A stretch of DNA of 44,656 nucleotides, from positions 1-44,656 of the forward strand of contig JAJDBG010000004.1 in the NCBI GenBank assembly GCA_029261475.1, written 5' to 3'. This document shows positions 17,582-25,382 of this stretch, one piece after another (the first letter of the stretch is position 1; each line of letters begins with the position of its first letter). The position numbers and the translations under genes are program-made. The DNA is from Nitrospinaceae bacterium. Lineage in GTDB: Bacteria > Nitrospinota > Nitrospinia > Nitrospinales > VA-1. Under the pieces are notes generated by a model, which was not told where the DNA came from, searched no databases, and worked only from the letters and a program-made list of their open reading frames with translations.

Positions 17582-18457
17582 TTACGGTTGGTCAATTTCC
17601 TCAACTTCTAAAAGCATGGTCGACCCCCGGCCCGTATGTGCATCGCTTCCAAATGAGTTCACTTCGACAGTAAAACTATGTGAACCAGCGGGGACACCTG
17701 TGAGATACCCCATTAAAGTTTGCTGAATATGATCATTGTCTGTAGAAAATAATAGTAACGAAAGGTTTGTTGGCAAACCATCCATATATATAGTCCAGCG
17801 AGCATCACCACTTATTACTCGCAGATTATCCACATAGGTCACTTTTAAAAGGGACGTACTGCTTGCTTTGTTAAAAGTCAAAGCTCTCCCATTTACAAAA
17901 CCAAAATCTCGACTGTCCACAAGATCGAAATTTTGTACAAAATCAAATTTGCGATTTCCTACCGGACCAGCAGGGCCCGCTACGCCTTGAGGCCCTTGAG
18001 CACCGATGGGACCTTGAAGACCTTGCAAGCCAATCGGGCCTTGTGGACCCACCGCGCCATCTGCACCTGCAGGACCTGTCAAGCCAATCGGGCCTTGTGG
18101 ACCCGCCGCTCCATCTGCACCTGCAGGACCTGTCAAACCAATCGGGCCTTGTGGACCCGCCGCGCCATCTGGACCTGCGGGACCTTCAGGACCAATAGGA
18201 CCTTCTGATCCACCCTGAAGCTCAAGTGCATCCAGTTGCTGTTGGATATCATTGATCAAAATCTGGAGTTTCTTGACTTGCTTCCGAAGACCCTTATTTT
18301 TATCATTGTCTTTATCTTTATCTCTGTCCTTCTTACCCTTTGCGAAGACCAACGAACCCGCTAACGGATTCTCAAATATTGCAACACTCCCCAATTGTGA
18401 AAAAACAAACAAAACAGCTAAACTTACAATTAAAGAATACCGGGATCTTGACTTCAT
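17582..18457 (-). CDS. Secreted collagen-like Gly-X-Y repeat protein
   Basis: A 291-residue protein with a strong GGAGGAGGAG ribosome-binding site. In order: an N-terminal hydrophobic signal sequence (about residues 8-28); a Lys/Asp-rich segment (40-55); a coiled coil (about 56-82) that could nucleate trimers; 28 uninterrupted Gly-X-Y triplets (83-166), many of them GPQ, GPI and GPA; and a beta-rich C-terminal domain of about 120 residues. Bacterial collagen-like proteins form surface or appendage-like triple helices. The central triplets are encoded by 54-base tandem repeats. The gene has its own terminator. Its role is probably at the cell surface; the C-terminal head is not recognised. Confidence 0.92.
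   Translation of the reverse strand: MKSRSRYSLIVSLAVLFVFSQLGSVAIFENPLAGSLVFAKGKKDRDKDKDNDKNKGLRKQVKKLQILINDIQQQLDALELQGGSEGPIGPEGPAGPDGAAGPQGPIGLTGPAGADGAAGPQGPIGLTGPAGADGAVGPQGPIGLQGLQGPIGAQGPQGVAGPAGPVGNRKFDFVQNFDLVDSRDFGFVNGRALTFNKASSTSLLKVTYVDNLRVISGDARWTIYMDGLPTNLSLLLFSTDNDHIQQTLMGYLTGVPAGSHSFTVEVNSFGSDAHTGRGSTMLLEVEEIDQP
18036..18197 (-). repeat. Three 54-base tandem repeats inside the collagen-like gene
   Basis: The 15-mer GGGCCTTGTGGACCC recurs at 18036, 18090 and 18144, exactly 54 bases apart. The units differ by a few substitutions. Each encodes 18 residues, that is six Gly-X-Y triplets, so copy-number change would keep the reading frame. Confidence 0.9.
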
Positions 18458-18815
18458 AGCTCCTCCTCCAATTTAGTTAAAATTGTAGAAATTCAAGACT
18501 TGCCTTCTTAAGCAAACTACTGATTTGATTTAAGCAAGCCGAAATTTTCTTCCTAGAAGCTAATACACACAAACTGTGCATACAAGGTAAAAGAAATAGG
18601 GCTCGTTTTTACAAGGTTAAGCCAAAACACCAATATTCAATCGAGGATAACTAAAAGGTAAGCGGGCAGAATCAGCCACAAAAAATGGATTGTTTCTGCA
18701 AATTGCTTTTTACCGTGCCTCTATGAGATAACGGTAATTGGAATTGCTAAAGCAATTTGCAATGCTCTAACTCGTAAAAAACAAACCGTCTGCAATCAAA
18801 AGGATTTAAAGGACA
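18458..18815. other. Divergent intergenic region between the collagen-like and IMPase-family genes
   Basis: 358 bases. The left half is AT-rich without clear elements. The right half holds the composite inverted repeat at 18697-18761 listed separately. AAAGGA motifs at about 18799-18812 are candidate ribosome-binding sites for the gene at 18816. Confidence 0.5.
18697..18761 (+). promoter_or_regulatory. Composite inverted repeat with alternative hairpins upstream of the IMPase-family gene
   Basis: TGCAAATTGCTTT (18697-18709) is perfectly complementary to AAAGCAATTTGCA (18749-18761). Inside it, TACCGT (18711-18716) pairs with ACGGTA (18731-18736). The right arm can instead pair locally: AATTGCT (18742-18748) with AGCAATT (18751-18757). 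The two folds exclude each other, as in attenuators and riboswitches. The element ends 54 bases before the ATG at 18816. Function is inferred from structure only. Confidence 0.5.
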
Positions 18816-19583
18816 ATGGATTTAATAAACGCCAAAGATGCGGCTCTGGATTACCTGAACTCTGCAGAAAAAGAGATACTGAAATGGTTTCGGAAGGAAT
18901 TTAAAGTTTCACTGAAAGCCGACCAAAGTCCAGTAACCGTCGCCGACCGTAATGCAGAAACCTTATTGCGCAAAAAGATTTTGCAGGACTTTCCGCAATG
19001 CGGCATCATCGGTGAAGAATTCGGCAATGTGAACGAAAAAGCAGAATGGGTCTGGACCATCGACCCGATTGACGGAACACGATCTTTCATCCAAGGACTT
19101 CCTCTTTTTGCATCGTTGATTTCACTACTGCACAAAGGTGAACCGGTGATGGGGATAATATCCCTTCCTGCTTTGGGAGAAAAGGCCTGGGCCGTAAAGG
19201 GACAGGGTGCCTGGCTTGGGAAAAGCCGACTACAGGTTTCCCAGCAAAAAAAATTGGAAGGGGCTACGGTCGCGGTCGCAGATATCTATTGTTTCTCGGA
19301 GAAGAAACGCAAACGATTGTTTGACCATATCAGCCGAACGGCGAGTCTCACTAGAACTTACCCGGATGCATTCGGGCATTTGATGGCAATTCGTGGTGTG
19401 GTGGATGTCATGGTCGATCCCTGGGCTTACATATGGGATTTTGCACCTTGTAAAATTCTGGCAGAAGAAGCCGGGGGAACTTTTGCTAATTTTACAGGCA
19501 ACCGCAAAGACATCCGCGAGGGAAGTGCGTTAGTCGGGAATCCAACTTTGGTCAAGGAAATCCGCAAGTGGATCAAGGACTGA
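18816..19583 (+). CDS. Inositol-monophosphatase-family phosphatase (possibly histidinol phosphatase)
   Basis: A 255-residue member of the IMPase/FBPase superfamily. The metal-binding motifs are complete: GEEFG (about residues 66-70), WTIDPIDGTRSF (about 84-95) and the later WAYIWDFAPCKILAEEAGG (about 205-223). These Mg-dependent enzymes hydrolyse phosphate monoesters. The DGTRSF version and the overall sequence are close to HisN-type histidinol-phosphate phosphatases, but inositol phosphate or PAP could also be substrates. hisC is in the window, though 14 kb away. A structured leader precedes the gene. Confidence 0.88.
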   Translation: MDLINAKDAALDYLNSAEKEILKWFRKEFKVSLKADQSPVTVADRNAETLLRKKILQDFPQCGIIGEEFGNVNEKAEWVWTIDPIDGTRSFIQGLPLFASLISLLHKGEPVMGIISLPALGEKAWAVKGQGAWLGKSRLQVSQQKKLEGATVAVADIYCFSEKKRKRLFDHISRTASLTRTYPDAFGHLMAIRGVVDVMVDPWAYIWDFAPCKILAEEAGGTFANFTGNRKDIREGSALVGNPTLVKEIRKWIKD

Positions 19584-19638
19584 AAACTTCAGCCCGCAAT
19601 GAAAAACTTTTAAATGATTTGGTTGCGATGACCAGAGT

Positions 19639-20049
19639 TTATGAAGTCGGCTCCTCGACATCACCTGGTTTTATTTTTCTACGTCCAGCAAAACCTGCGT
19701 TGATATCATGCCAATATTCGATTTCTTTTTCTGGCATTTTCCAACAAAGATAGACCTCTCGTCCGCCAATCAAAGCAATAAAGTCGACCAGTCCATGCTC
19801 AATGCCTTTTACAATACACCCTCTTTCCTCCAGATCCTTCACCATTGACTGAAAGGCCGTCGCAACCTGAAGATACTCCGCACCTTGCATACTGCCGCCA
19901 TTCAGGTGTGCATTCCTTCGAGCCAAAACCACGTCGGGGAAATCGGACTCCATCCTCTCAGACAATTTCTGAATCTTGGGAATATCAACCAACAACTTTG
20001 GTATTAATGAATTTGCTTCGGATACCGTAAAGAATTTTTTGTTAGCCAC
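19639..20049 (-). CDS. DUF2203 family protein
   Basis: A 136-residue soluble protein beginning FFTVSEANSLIPKL, the typical DUF2203 opening, followed by a helical region and the C-terminal motif GLVDFIALIGGREVYLCWKMPEKEIEYWHDINAGFAGRR in two pieces. The family is widespread and has no established function. It converges with the IMPase-family gene (56-base gap). Confidence 0.85.
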   Translation of the reverse strand: MANKKFFTVSEANSLIPKLLVDIPKIQKLSERMESDFPDVVLARRNAHLNGGSMQGAEYLQVATAFQSMVKDLEERGCIVKGIEHGLVDFIALIGGREVYLCWKMPEKEIEYWHDINAGFAGRRKIKPGDVEEPTS

Positions 20050-20183
20050 AATAAGTCAATTTCCATTCATAAATTTAAAAATAGGTTAATTTTATTTATC
20101 TTAAAGCAAAATTTTCCCACTAAACATTAAAATCCTTTAATATTCAATGGTTTTTAAAAAAAATAATCGAATCCCCTTATTTT

Positions 20184-20285
20184 ATAAGGTTATTTTAGGC
20201 CATTGGTTCCCAAAATTTAAGCGATTTATTTGAAATAAGCGTTAAAATGACTGGTTTTTTATTGACAAATGCTTCATAAGGTTAT
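20184..20285. repeat. Direct 10-base repeats upstream of the secreted-protein gene
   Basis: ATAAGGTTAT occurs at 20184-20193 and again at 20276-20285. The second copy sits between the -35 and -10 elements of the upstream promoter candidate, an operator-like position. The first copy is part of a small palindrome, CCTTAT-TTT-ATAAGG. Confidence 0.4.
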
Positions 20286-20290
20286 ACATT
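20262..20290 (+). promoter_or_regulatory. Candidate sigma-70-type promoter P1
   Basis: A perfect TTGACA at 20262-20267 is followed after 17 bases by TACATT (20285-20290); TATACA at 20283-20288 is an alternative -10. Transcription from here would give a leader of about 170 bases to the gene at 20467. Confidence 0.55.
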
Positions 20291-20370
20291 TTGGCTTCTA
20301 AGCGGGGAAGCGTAAGCGGGCCTTGTCTTAAGTACAGCCTGCGTGCAGTTATATTTGGTTAGATTAAAGT

Positions 20371-20399
20371 TTGACAAGTTCAATAGTGCAGTATATTAA
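20371..20399 (+). promoter_or_regulatory. Candidate sigma-70-type promoter P2
   Basis: A second perfect TTGACA at 20371-20376, with TATTAA at 20394-20399 (17-base spacer) or TATATT at 20392-20397 (15-base spacer). It is in tandem with P1 and about 60 bases ahead of the start codon. Confidence 0.6.
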
Positions 20400-20466
20400 G
20401 CTCGGGAAATTAATTAATATAGGTAACCGAGCAAATTTTCATTTTTTTTATTGGGGAGGCTTTGGA

Positions 20467-20925
20467 ATGAAAAGAACGGCAATTCTTGCTATTGTGGCAG
20501 TGGGTTCCATGATTTTTGCATCGAACGCTTCGGCGGACGATGTTGTTCCCGGTGCTTATGCACAACGAGATGCTAGCGTAATGAGCGTTGGTAAAACCAT
20601 GATGGAGATTGGCGCACGAGATCGTTCGCTGACCGATGCTGTAAACCGTGCTTCACGAGCTCATATGTCTCGTAACAATGCAACGGGATCTATCAATGTT
20701 GACTATCAATTTGGTGCTTCTCAAGAAGATCAAAGCTGGAAGTCTGCTACCTTGAATCGCTCTGTTGAAGAAGGCCGCGTTGTTGGCTTGATTCCTGGCG
20801 ACTGTCGTGGCGACAACTCTGACGACAAATACAGACGTCAGATGAACCAAAACCGCGATGGCTACACGCCTGAGCCTTTGGTATCCGACAAAGATTGTGA
20901 AATAGACCACCCAACACTGAAGTAA
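20467..20925 (+). CDS. Small secreted protein of unknown function
   Basis: The open frame reaches back to 20371, but that would translate promoter-like sequence. The ATG at 20467 has GGGGAGG (20453-20459) 7 bases upstream and starts a clean signal peptide, MKRTAILAIVAVGSMIFASN, with cleavage after ASA near residue 23. The mature protein is about 129 residues, polar, with two cysteines (in PGDCRGDN and DKDCEID) that could form a disulfide. The N-terminal half looks helical; the C-terminal part is rich in Asp, Arg and Asn. Two tandem promoter candidates, a strong ribosome-binding site and a perfect terminator suggest high expression. No family recognised. Confidence 0.85.
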   Translation: MKRTAILAIVAVGSMIFASNASADDVVPGAYAQRDASVMSVGKTMMEIGARDRSLTDAVNRASRAHMSRNNATGSINVDYQFGASQEDQSWKSATLNRSVEEGRVVGLIPGDCRGDNSDDKYRRQMNQNRDGYTPEPLVSDKDCEIDHPTLK

Positions 20926-20945
20926 TTTTTTAGCTTTAAATTAAA

Positions 20946-20980
20946 AGCCGGTAGAACCTTGAGTTCTACCGGCTTTTTTT
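20946..20980 (+). terminator. Strong rho-independent terminator
   Basis: AGCCGGTAGAAC (20946-20957) pairs perfectly with GTTCTACCGGCT (20963-20974) around a 5-base loop and is followed by a run of Ts to 20980. It ends the transcript of the secreted-protein gene, 20 bases after the stop codon. Confidence 0.95.
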
Positions 20981-21108
20981 GTGCCACCTATGCGAAAAAT
21001 AAAACGTTCGCTTCTCTTCCTTTCCCGAATCCTTCCCGCCTTTTCCTTCTCTTATATTCAACTATTCAATAAACATATTTTTGTAAAATTTGCTATGGTC
21101 ATCAAAGC

Positions 21109-21182
21109 TTAGGGCGGAAGCCTAACATCAAGACAAGGATCACTTTCCTCCAGAAACCTTTTCTTGCTGAGCGGTTTCCGCC
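21109..21182 (+). promoter_or_regulatory. Structured leader upstream of the DUF1566 gene
   Basis: GGCGGAAGCC (21113-21122) can pair with GGTTTCCGCC (21173-21182) through 10 base pairs including one G-U, closing a 50-base loop. The same left arm can instead form a local hairpin, TTAGGGC/GCCTAA with a GGAA tetraloop (21109-21125). These folds are mutually exclusive. The element ends 46 bases before the ATG at 21229. It matched no riboswitch class that could be recalled. Confidence 0.45.
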
Positions 21183-21228
21183 ATTACGCTTATTATTATC
21201 AACCAAAGAAATCACAAAGAGGAGAACC

Positions 21229-21657
21229 ATGTCCCGTTTTAACGACAGTCAGGACGAGGTTATTATCGACAATGAGACCGGGTTATTTTGGCATAAAAAA
21301 GATTCTCGACAATTAACCGGCAAGTGGCTTCATCTTGAAAAAGCACGTAAGTTTAGCGATGAACAGAATAAAGCTGGTTTTGGTGGCTACAACGATTGGC
21401 GTGTACCCACACTGGATGATGTAAAAACCATCTACAATAAGGAATTCAGCAACCGTGATTTTGGAAACAATGAAATCTTTATTCCTGCAGAGTTTGAGAA
21501 GGGATGCGCTGACAGTACATGGACTGACACGGTCAATGGCGAGCGTGCGATGATGTTCAATCTAGTAAAGGGTCGATCCAGCTGGATCAACAAATTCGGA
21601 GAAGGGCCTTTCGCGGTTCGACTCGTTAGAGGAACTCGCGCCGTTAAAGAAGATTAA
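21229..21657 (+). CDS. DUF1566 (Lcl C-terminal) domain protein
   Basis: A 142-residue protein with AGAGGAG shortly before the ATG. The domain is recognised from DNETGLFWHKKDS, FGGYNDWRVPTLDDV and GPFAVRLVRG, which are standard in DUF1566 proteins. Most relatives are exported and found on surface or lectin-like proteins. This one lacks a signal peptide, so it appears cytoplasmic. The function of the domain is not settled; it resembles C-type lectin and FGE-like folds. A structured leader lies upstream, and a terminator separates it from the preceding gene. Confidence 0.88.
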   Translation: MSRFNDSQDEVIIDNETGLFWHKKDSRQLTGKWLHLEKARKFSDEQNKAGFGGYNDWRVPTLDDVKTIYNKEFSNRDFGNNEIFIPAEFEKGCADSTWTDTVNGERAMMFNLVKGRSSWINKFGEGPFAVRLVRGTRAVKED

Positions 21658-21684
21658 AGAGCTGAGTATCGACTTGCTTTTATG

Positions 21685-22041
21685 TTAGCCCTTGGTGGTG
21701 CTTGCGAATAACCAAATACCTGTTCCGATCAATAGAACAGAAAAAATTCTTTTGAACAGATTGTCTGGGGCCTGTTGCAAGATCACGGGTCCCAGTTGGG
21801 CACCTAGCACGCCTCCTATAGCCAAAGCGATTCCCATTTCCCAGTCCAATCGGCCCATTCTAAAATGAGCACTTATAGAAGACATCGCGGCAAATAGGAT
21901 GAAAATGAAAGAGGTTCCCACCGCAACCTTCACATCTCTCCCCATAGAGATCAACAGAGGAACGATCAGAAATCCGCCACCAAGCCCTGTGCCAGACGAT
22001 AATATCCCCACCAACAATCCAAAAGCGACCGCCGTAATCAT
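21685..22041 (-). CDS. Half-size TauE/SafE (TSUP) family permease
   Basis: A 118-residue membrane protein with about four helices and the family motifs GxxxGxxxGxGGGFLIVPLL (near residues 11-30) and AVGTSFIFILFAAMSSISAH. Full TSUP transporters have two such repeats and about 250 residues; this is a single repeat. The ATG overlaps the symporter stop codon (ATGA), and GGAGGG lies upstream, so translation is coupled. TSUP members move sulfite, sulfonates or other anions. As a half unit it would need to dimerise. The frame shows no damage, so truncation looks natural, though an old fragment cannot be excluded. Confidence 0.82.
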   Translation of the reverse strand: MITAVAFGLLVGILSSGTGLGGGFLIVPLLISMGRDVKVAVGTSFIFILFAAMSSISAHFRMGRLDWEMGIALAIGGVLGAQLGPVILQQAPDNLFKRIFSVLLIGTGIWLFASTTKG

Positions 22042-23270
22042 CTCGAGTTCCCTCCTTCAACGTATTTCTCTTCCAATGCCGCAACTACTGCTGTTCCGAC
22101 CGAATCGCCCCAAACATTAACGGTTGTCCTGCAACGATCCAAAAACCAGTCTATCGACAAAAGCATTCCTATGCCTTCAAGCGGAAGCCCGACCGATTGC
22201 AGGACCATGACCATCGTCACCAAGCCAGCTTCGGGAATTCCTGCCGCCCCTATTGCCGCAAGGGTAGCCGTTAAGAAGATGATCGCCTGATCCATTAAGC
22301 TCAAATCAATTCCCATCATCTGAGCAATAAATATGGCGGCGACCGACTCATACATTGCTGTGCCATCCATATTCACCGTTGCCCCTATTGGCAATACAAA
22401 CTGAACCGCCTTCGGGCAAACCTTGTTTTTTTCGACGGCACACCCCATTGTGACAGGTAGAGTTGCAGAACTGCTTGCCGTAGAAAAAGCTGTCGTCAAA
22501 GCTTCGCTGGTATTTTTGAAAAAATCCCAGGGATTGCGCTTCCCCAAAATAAATAATAAACCCGAAAGTATGACCACCGAATGAATCAGCAATGCGGAAA
22601 TCACTGTGAAAGCATATTTCCCAACTTTCATTAATTCCGCTAAAAACAGCTCTCCCCCACCCGCCGCGCCAAGCTTCGAGGAAATCAAAGCAAACACTCC
22701 AATAGGTGAAATCAACATGACGAGGTGAACCATTTTCATGATCGCCAAATTAACGCCTTCAAAAAAAGCGATCACCGGCTTGCCCGGCTCTCCCAAAGTT
22801 GTCAAAGTACCACCAAATAATAAAGCGAATACAATGATCGGTAGAATATCCATATTCGCCATCGAGCTAATCAAATTGGGCGAAACAAAACTTCTTAAAA
22901 TATCGGTGATACCGGTATCATCTTTTCCAGTTACCCGCTCGGGAACCTCCGAAGTCAACTCGACACCCACCCCAGGCTGAATCAAGTTGACCATGATCAT
23001 CCCAATCATCACTGCCAGGGCTGTTGTGCCACAAAAATAAGCGAGGGTGATTCCCCCGGTCTTTCCCACCTTGCGAATGTCTCCCAGTCCTGAAATACCG
23101 ACAATCATAGATGAAACAATTAGCGGGATGACCAGCATTTTCAGGACATCCAAAAACATGTCGCCGATCCAGGCCACAACTTCCATTTCTTTTCCGAAAG
23201 TCCAGCCGCAGAAAACTCCCAGAAAAATTCCACCCAACATAAAATACAAAAGTGTATTTTTTGATTTCAT
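22038..23270 (-). CDS. Dicarboxylate/amino acid:cation symporter (DAACS, GltP/DctA type)
   Basis: A 410-residue membrane protein with the DAACS layout: about eight helices and two re-entrant loops. The first hairpin is marked by the serine-rich TAFSTASSSATLPVTMGCA; the cation/substrate motif is NMDGTAMYESVAAIFIAQ. Relatives import glutamate, aspartate or C4-dicarboxylates with Na+ or H+. The substrate cannot be decided here. It overlaps the half-size TauE gene by 4 bases and is divergent from citrate synthase, which would fit dicarboxylate feeding to the TCA cycle (inference). Confidence 0.93.
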   Translation of the reverse strand: MKSKNTLLYFMLGGIFLGVFCGWTFGKEMEVVAWIGDMFLDVLKMLVIPLIVSSMIVGISGLGDIRKVGKTGGITLAYFCGTTALAVMIGMIMVNLIQPGVGVELTSEVPERVTGKDDTGITDILRSFVSPNLISSMANMDILPIIVFALLFGGTLTTLGEPGKPVIAFFEGVNLAIMKMVHLVMLISPIGVFALISSKLGAAGGGELFLAELMKVGKYAFTVISALLIHSVVILSGLLFILGKRNPWDFFKNTSEALTTAFSTASSSATLPVTMGCAVEKNKVCPKAVQFVLPIGATVNMDGTAMYESVAAIFIAQMMGIDLSLMDQAIIFLTATLAAIGAAGIPEAGLVTMVMVLQSVGLPLEGIGMLLSIDWFLDRCRTTVNVWGDSVGTAVVAALEEKYVEGGNSR

Positions 23271-23599
23271 AACTTGTAAGCTCTAGCAGGTTGAAAAAGT
23301 CGATTCCAAACTTTTTATTATGGTTATCATCTTAAAATCATATTCACGGGTTAGGAATACTCCAATGCCATGCAACTTAAAATGAATTATTTAGCTTAGT
23401 TGTGGTAAAAAATGTTTTAAATCATACCACAAGTATTTATTTCCTAAATTTAGTCAATCAAATCGATAGGGACCAAACTGTTTCTGAACTGAGCCGATTT
23501 AAATTCTATACGTCGAAAACAATGGAGTTATATATAATAGGACGGTAAAATAAATGGCAAGAATGTAAATTTTTTTCAATCATATAGAGGTCCTTAAAT
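23271..23599. other. Divergent intergenic region between the symporter and citrate synthase
   Basis: 329 AT-rich bases. It holds an inverted repeat, TTGTGGTA (23400-23407) and TACCACAA (23425-23432), around a 17-base AT-rich loop. A TATAAT sequence sits at 23533-23538 without a good -35. The symmetrical repeat lies midway between divergent starts and could be a shared operator. Confidence 0.4.
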
Positions 23600-24886
23600 A
23601 TGAGCGATACGGCGCAATTTGTTTATGAAGGTAAGACCTACGAACTTCCTGTTCTCGAAAGTTCTTCAGGCGAGAAGGCTATCGATATTACGCAACTGAG
23701 GGCGAAAACGGGTCTCATCACCTATGATCCCGGCTTCATGAGTACGGGGTCGTGCAAAAGTGCGATCACCTATCTCGAAGGAGAAAAAGGTATTCTTCTC
23801 TACCGTGGAATCCCCATTGAGCAGCTTGCAGAGAAAAGCAATTTCATAGAAACCTCCTATTTGCTTATTTATGGGGAGTTGCCGACCAATAATCAACTGG
23901 AAGAATTCAAGTATCACGTAACCCATCACTCGATGGTGCATGAATCCATAAAAAATTTCTACGATGGTTTCCCAAACAATCCTCACCCGATGGCCGTCTG
24001 TTCCGCCGTTGTGGGGTCGCTCGCTACTTTTTATCAAAATGAATTGAGCGTACGGGATGAACGGGAAATTGAAATCACCATCCATCGTCTGTTGGCGAAA
24101 CTTCCGACAATCGCCGCCTACAGTTACAAGAAATCCACGGGTCAGCCTCTACCCTATCCCGATAATACTCTGAGCTACTCAGAAAATTTCCTGAAAATGA
24201 TGTTTGGGAAACCTTGTGAGCCTTATGAACCCAACCCATTGGCCGCTAAAGCAATCGACACACTGTTGCTACTCCATGCCGATCACGAGCAAAACTGTTC
24301 GACCAGTGCTGTCCGTTTGGTAGGCAGTTCTATGTGTAATCTTTTCGCTTCTGTTTCAGCGGGAATTTATGCTTTGTGGGGACCTCTACATGGCGGGGCC
24401 AATCAGGCAGTGATAGAAATGCTACAAACCATTCAAGATGATGGTGCCAATGTCAAAAAATACGTAGACAAAGCCAAGGATCCCAACGATCCCTTCCGTT
24501 TGATGGGCTTTGGTCACCGTGTCTACAAAAATTTTGACCCGCGTTCACGTGTCATAAAAAAAATGACAAAAGAAATCGTCGAACCTTTGGGAAGCAGAGA
24601 ACCATTACTGGCCATTGCGCTTGAATTAGAACAAATTGCATTGGAGGACGAATTTTTCCTCGAAAGGAAGCTTTATCCCAATGTTGATTTCTACTCAGGA
24701 CTTATCTATAAGGCTCTGGATATTCCCGTTAATATGTTTCCCGTAATGTTTGCCATGGGGCGACTGCCAGGGTGGATCGCCCAATGGAAGGAATTGCAAG
24801 AGGACGAAAGCTTCAAGATCGGTCGCCCTCGCCAGCTTTACTCAGGAAAAATGAACAGGGAATACGTTCCTATAGAAAACAGGTAA
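23600..24886 (+). CDS. gltA: Citrate synthase
   Basis: A 428-residue type II (hexameric-type) citrate synthase. It condenses acetyl-CoA and oxaloacetate at the entry of the TCA cycle. Visible marks: FMSTGSCKSAITYLEGEKG near the start, GIPIEQLAE, the LHADHEQNCSTSAVR region, PLHGGANQAVIEML with the first active-site histidine, MGFGHRVYKNFDPR with the second, and YPNVDFYSGLIY with the catalytic aspartate. All key residues are present. AGAGG lies ahead of the ATG. Confidence 0.97.
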   Translation: MSDTAQFVYEGKTYELPVLESSSGEKAIDITQLRAKTGLITYDPGFMSTGSCKSAITYLEGEKGILLYRGIPIEQLAEKSNFIETSYLLIYGELPTNNQLEEFKYHVTHHSMVHESIKNFYDGFPNNPHPMAVCSAVVGSLATFYQNELSVRDEREIEITIHRLLAKLPTIAAYSYKKSTGQPLPYPDNTLSYSENFLKMMFGKPCEPYEPNPLAAKAIDTLLLLHADHEQNCSTSAVRLVGSSMCNLFASVSAGIYALWGPLHGGANQAVIEMLQTIQDDGANVKKYVDKAKDPNDPFRLMGFGHRVYKNFDPRSRVIKKMTKEIVEPLGSREPLLAIALELEQIALEDEFFLERKLYPNVDFYSGLIYKALDIPVNMFPVMFAMGRLPGWIAQWKELQEDESFKIGRPRQLYSGKMNREYVPIENR

Positions 24887-24943
24887 AGCCGGCTTTGGGA
24901 AAACAGACCGAGTCTTCTAGTCAGATTAGAAGTAGAGCGGGGT

Positions 24944-25264
24944 TCATTCCCGTTCGATCGTGCAAGTGAAGGGAAATTGCTCCATAGCCGCCGCATTGTG
25001 GACCTGGTCTACTTTAAACTCGGCTTGCTCTAAAGGAAGAGTCGCGACGTATGCTGACCCTGCATTATGTATTTCATACATCACTTGTTCGGCGGTTTCA
25101 AAATCCTTACCGAACAAATGAATCAGAATACGTATTACAAATTCCATTGTAGTAACATCGTCGTCCCACATGATCACGCGGTACATTGGCAAATAGGACA
25201 AACCAACTTTGTGATCGAGGACCTCTTCCACTTCCGGTAAAGTGGTGGTAGCTACTGTAGTCAT
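24944..25264 (-). CDS. clpS: ATP-dependent Clp protease adaptor ClpS
   Basis: A 106-residue ClpS. The core runs from YRVIMWDDDVTTMEFVIRIL through the helix FETAEQVMYEIHNAGSAYVA to QFPFTCTIERE. ClpS brings N-degron substrates to ClpA for degradation by ClpAP. The binding-pocket region (DDDVTTMEFV) is well conserved. clpA is not adjacent in this window. It converges with citrate synthase. Confidence 0.94.
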   Translation of the reverse strand: MTTVATTTLPEVEEVLDHKVGLSYLPMYRVIMWDDDVTTMEFVIRILIHLFGKDFETAEQVMYEIHNAGSAYVATLPLEQAEFKVDQVHNAAAMEQFPFTCTIERE

Positions 25265-25382
25265 CGTTTGAATTATATCTAGAGATAGGGATTAAAAAAT
25301 AACTTCAAAATTATAATATTATTTTTCCATAAAATCGTCAAGCCGGCAAGTCCAATTCACTTTTTTTTGCGATGGAAATAAA

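Noticed and set aside
18036-18197. Regular repeats that could suggest a CRISPR array
   Set aside because: The units are adjacent 54-base tandem copies without unique spacers and encode Gly-X-Y triplets in a clear gene.
20290-20350. tRNA or small structured RNA gene
   Set aside because: The GC-rich stretch has short direct repeats but no cloverleaf, no T-loop consensus and no terminator of its own.
20371-20466. Upstream extension of the secreted-protein frame
   Set aside because: It would translate a TTGACA promoter element, lacks a ribosome-binding site and would bury the signal peptide.
21109-21182. Cyclic di-GMP (GEMM) riboswitch
   Set aside because: An AAAGC...GGG...CCTAA pattern is vaguely similar, but the conserved core and tetraloop-receptor arrangement could not be matched.
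24887-24930. Terminator between citrate synthase and clpS
   Set aside because: AAAGCCGGCTTT is a loop-less palindrome and the CTTCTA/TAGAAG hairpin has no T run, so neither is a convincing intrinsic terminator.
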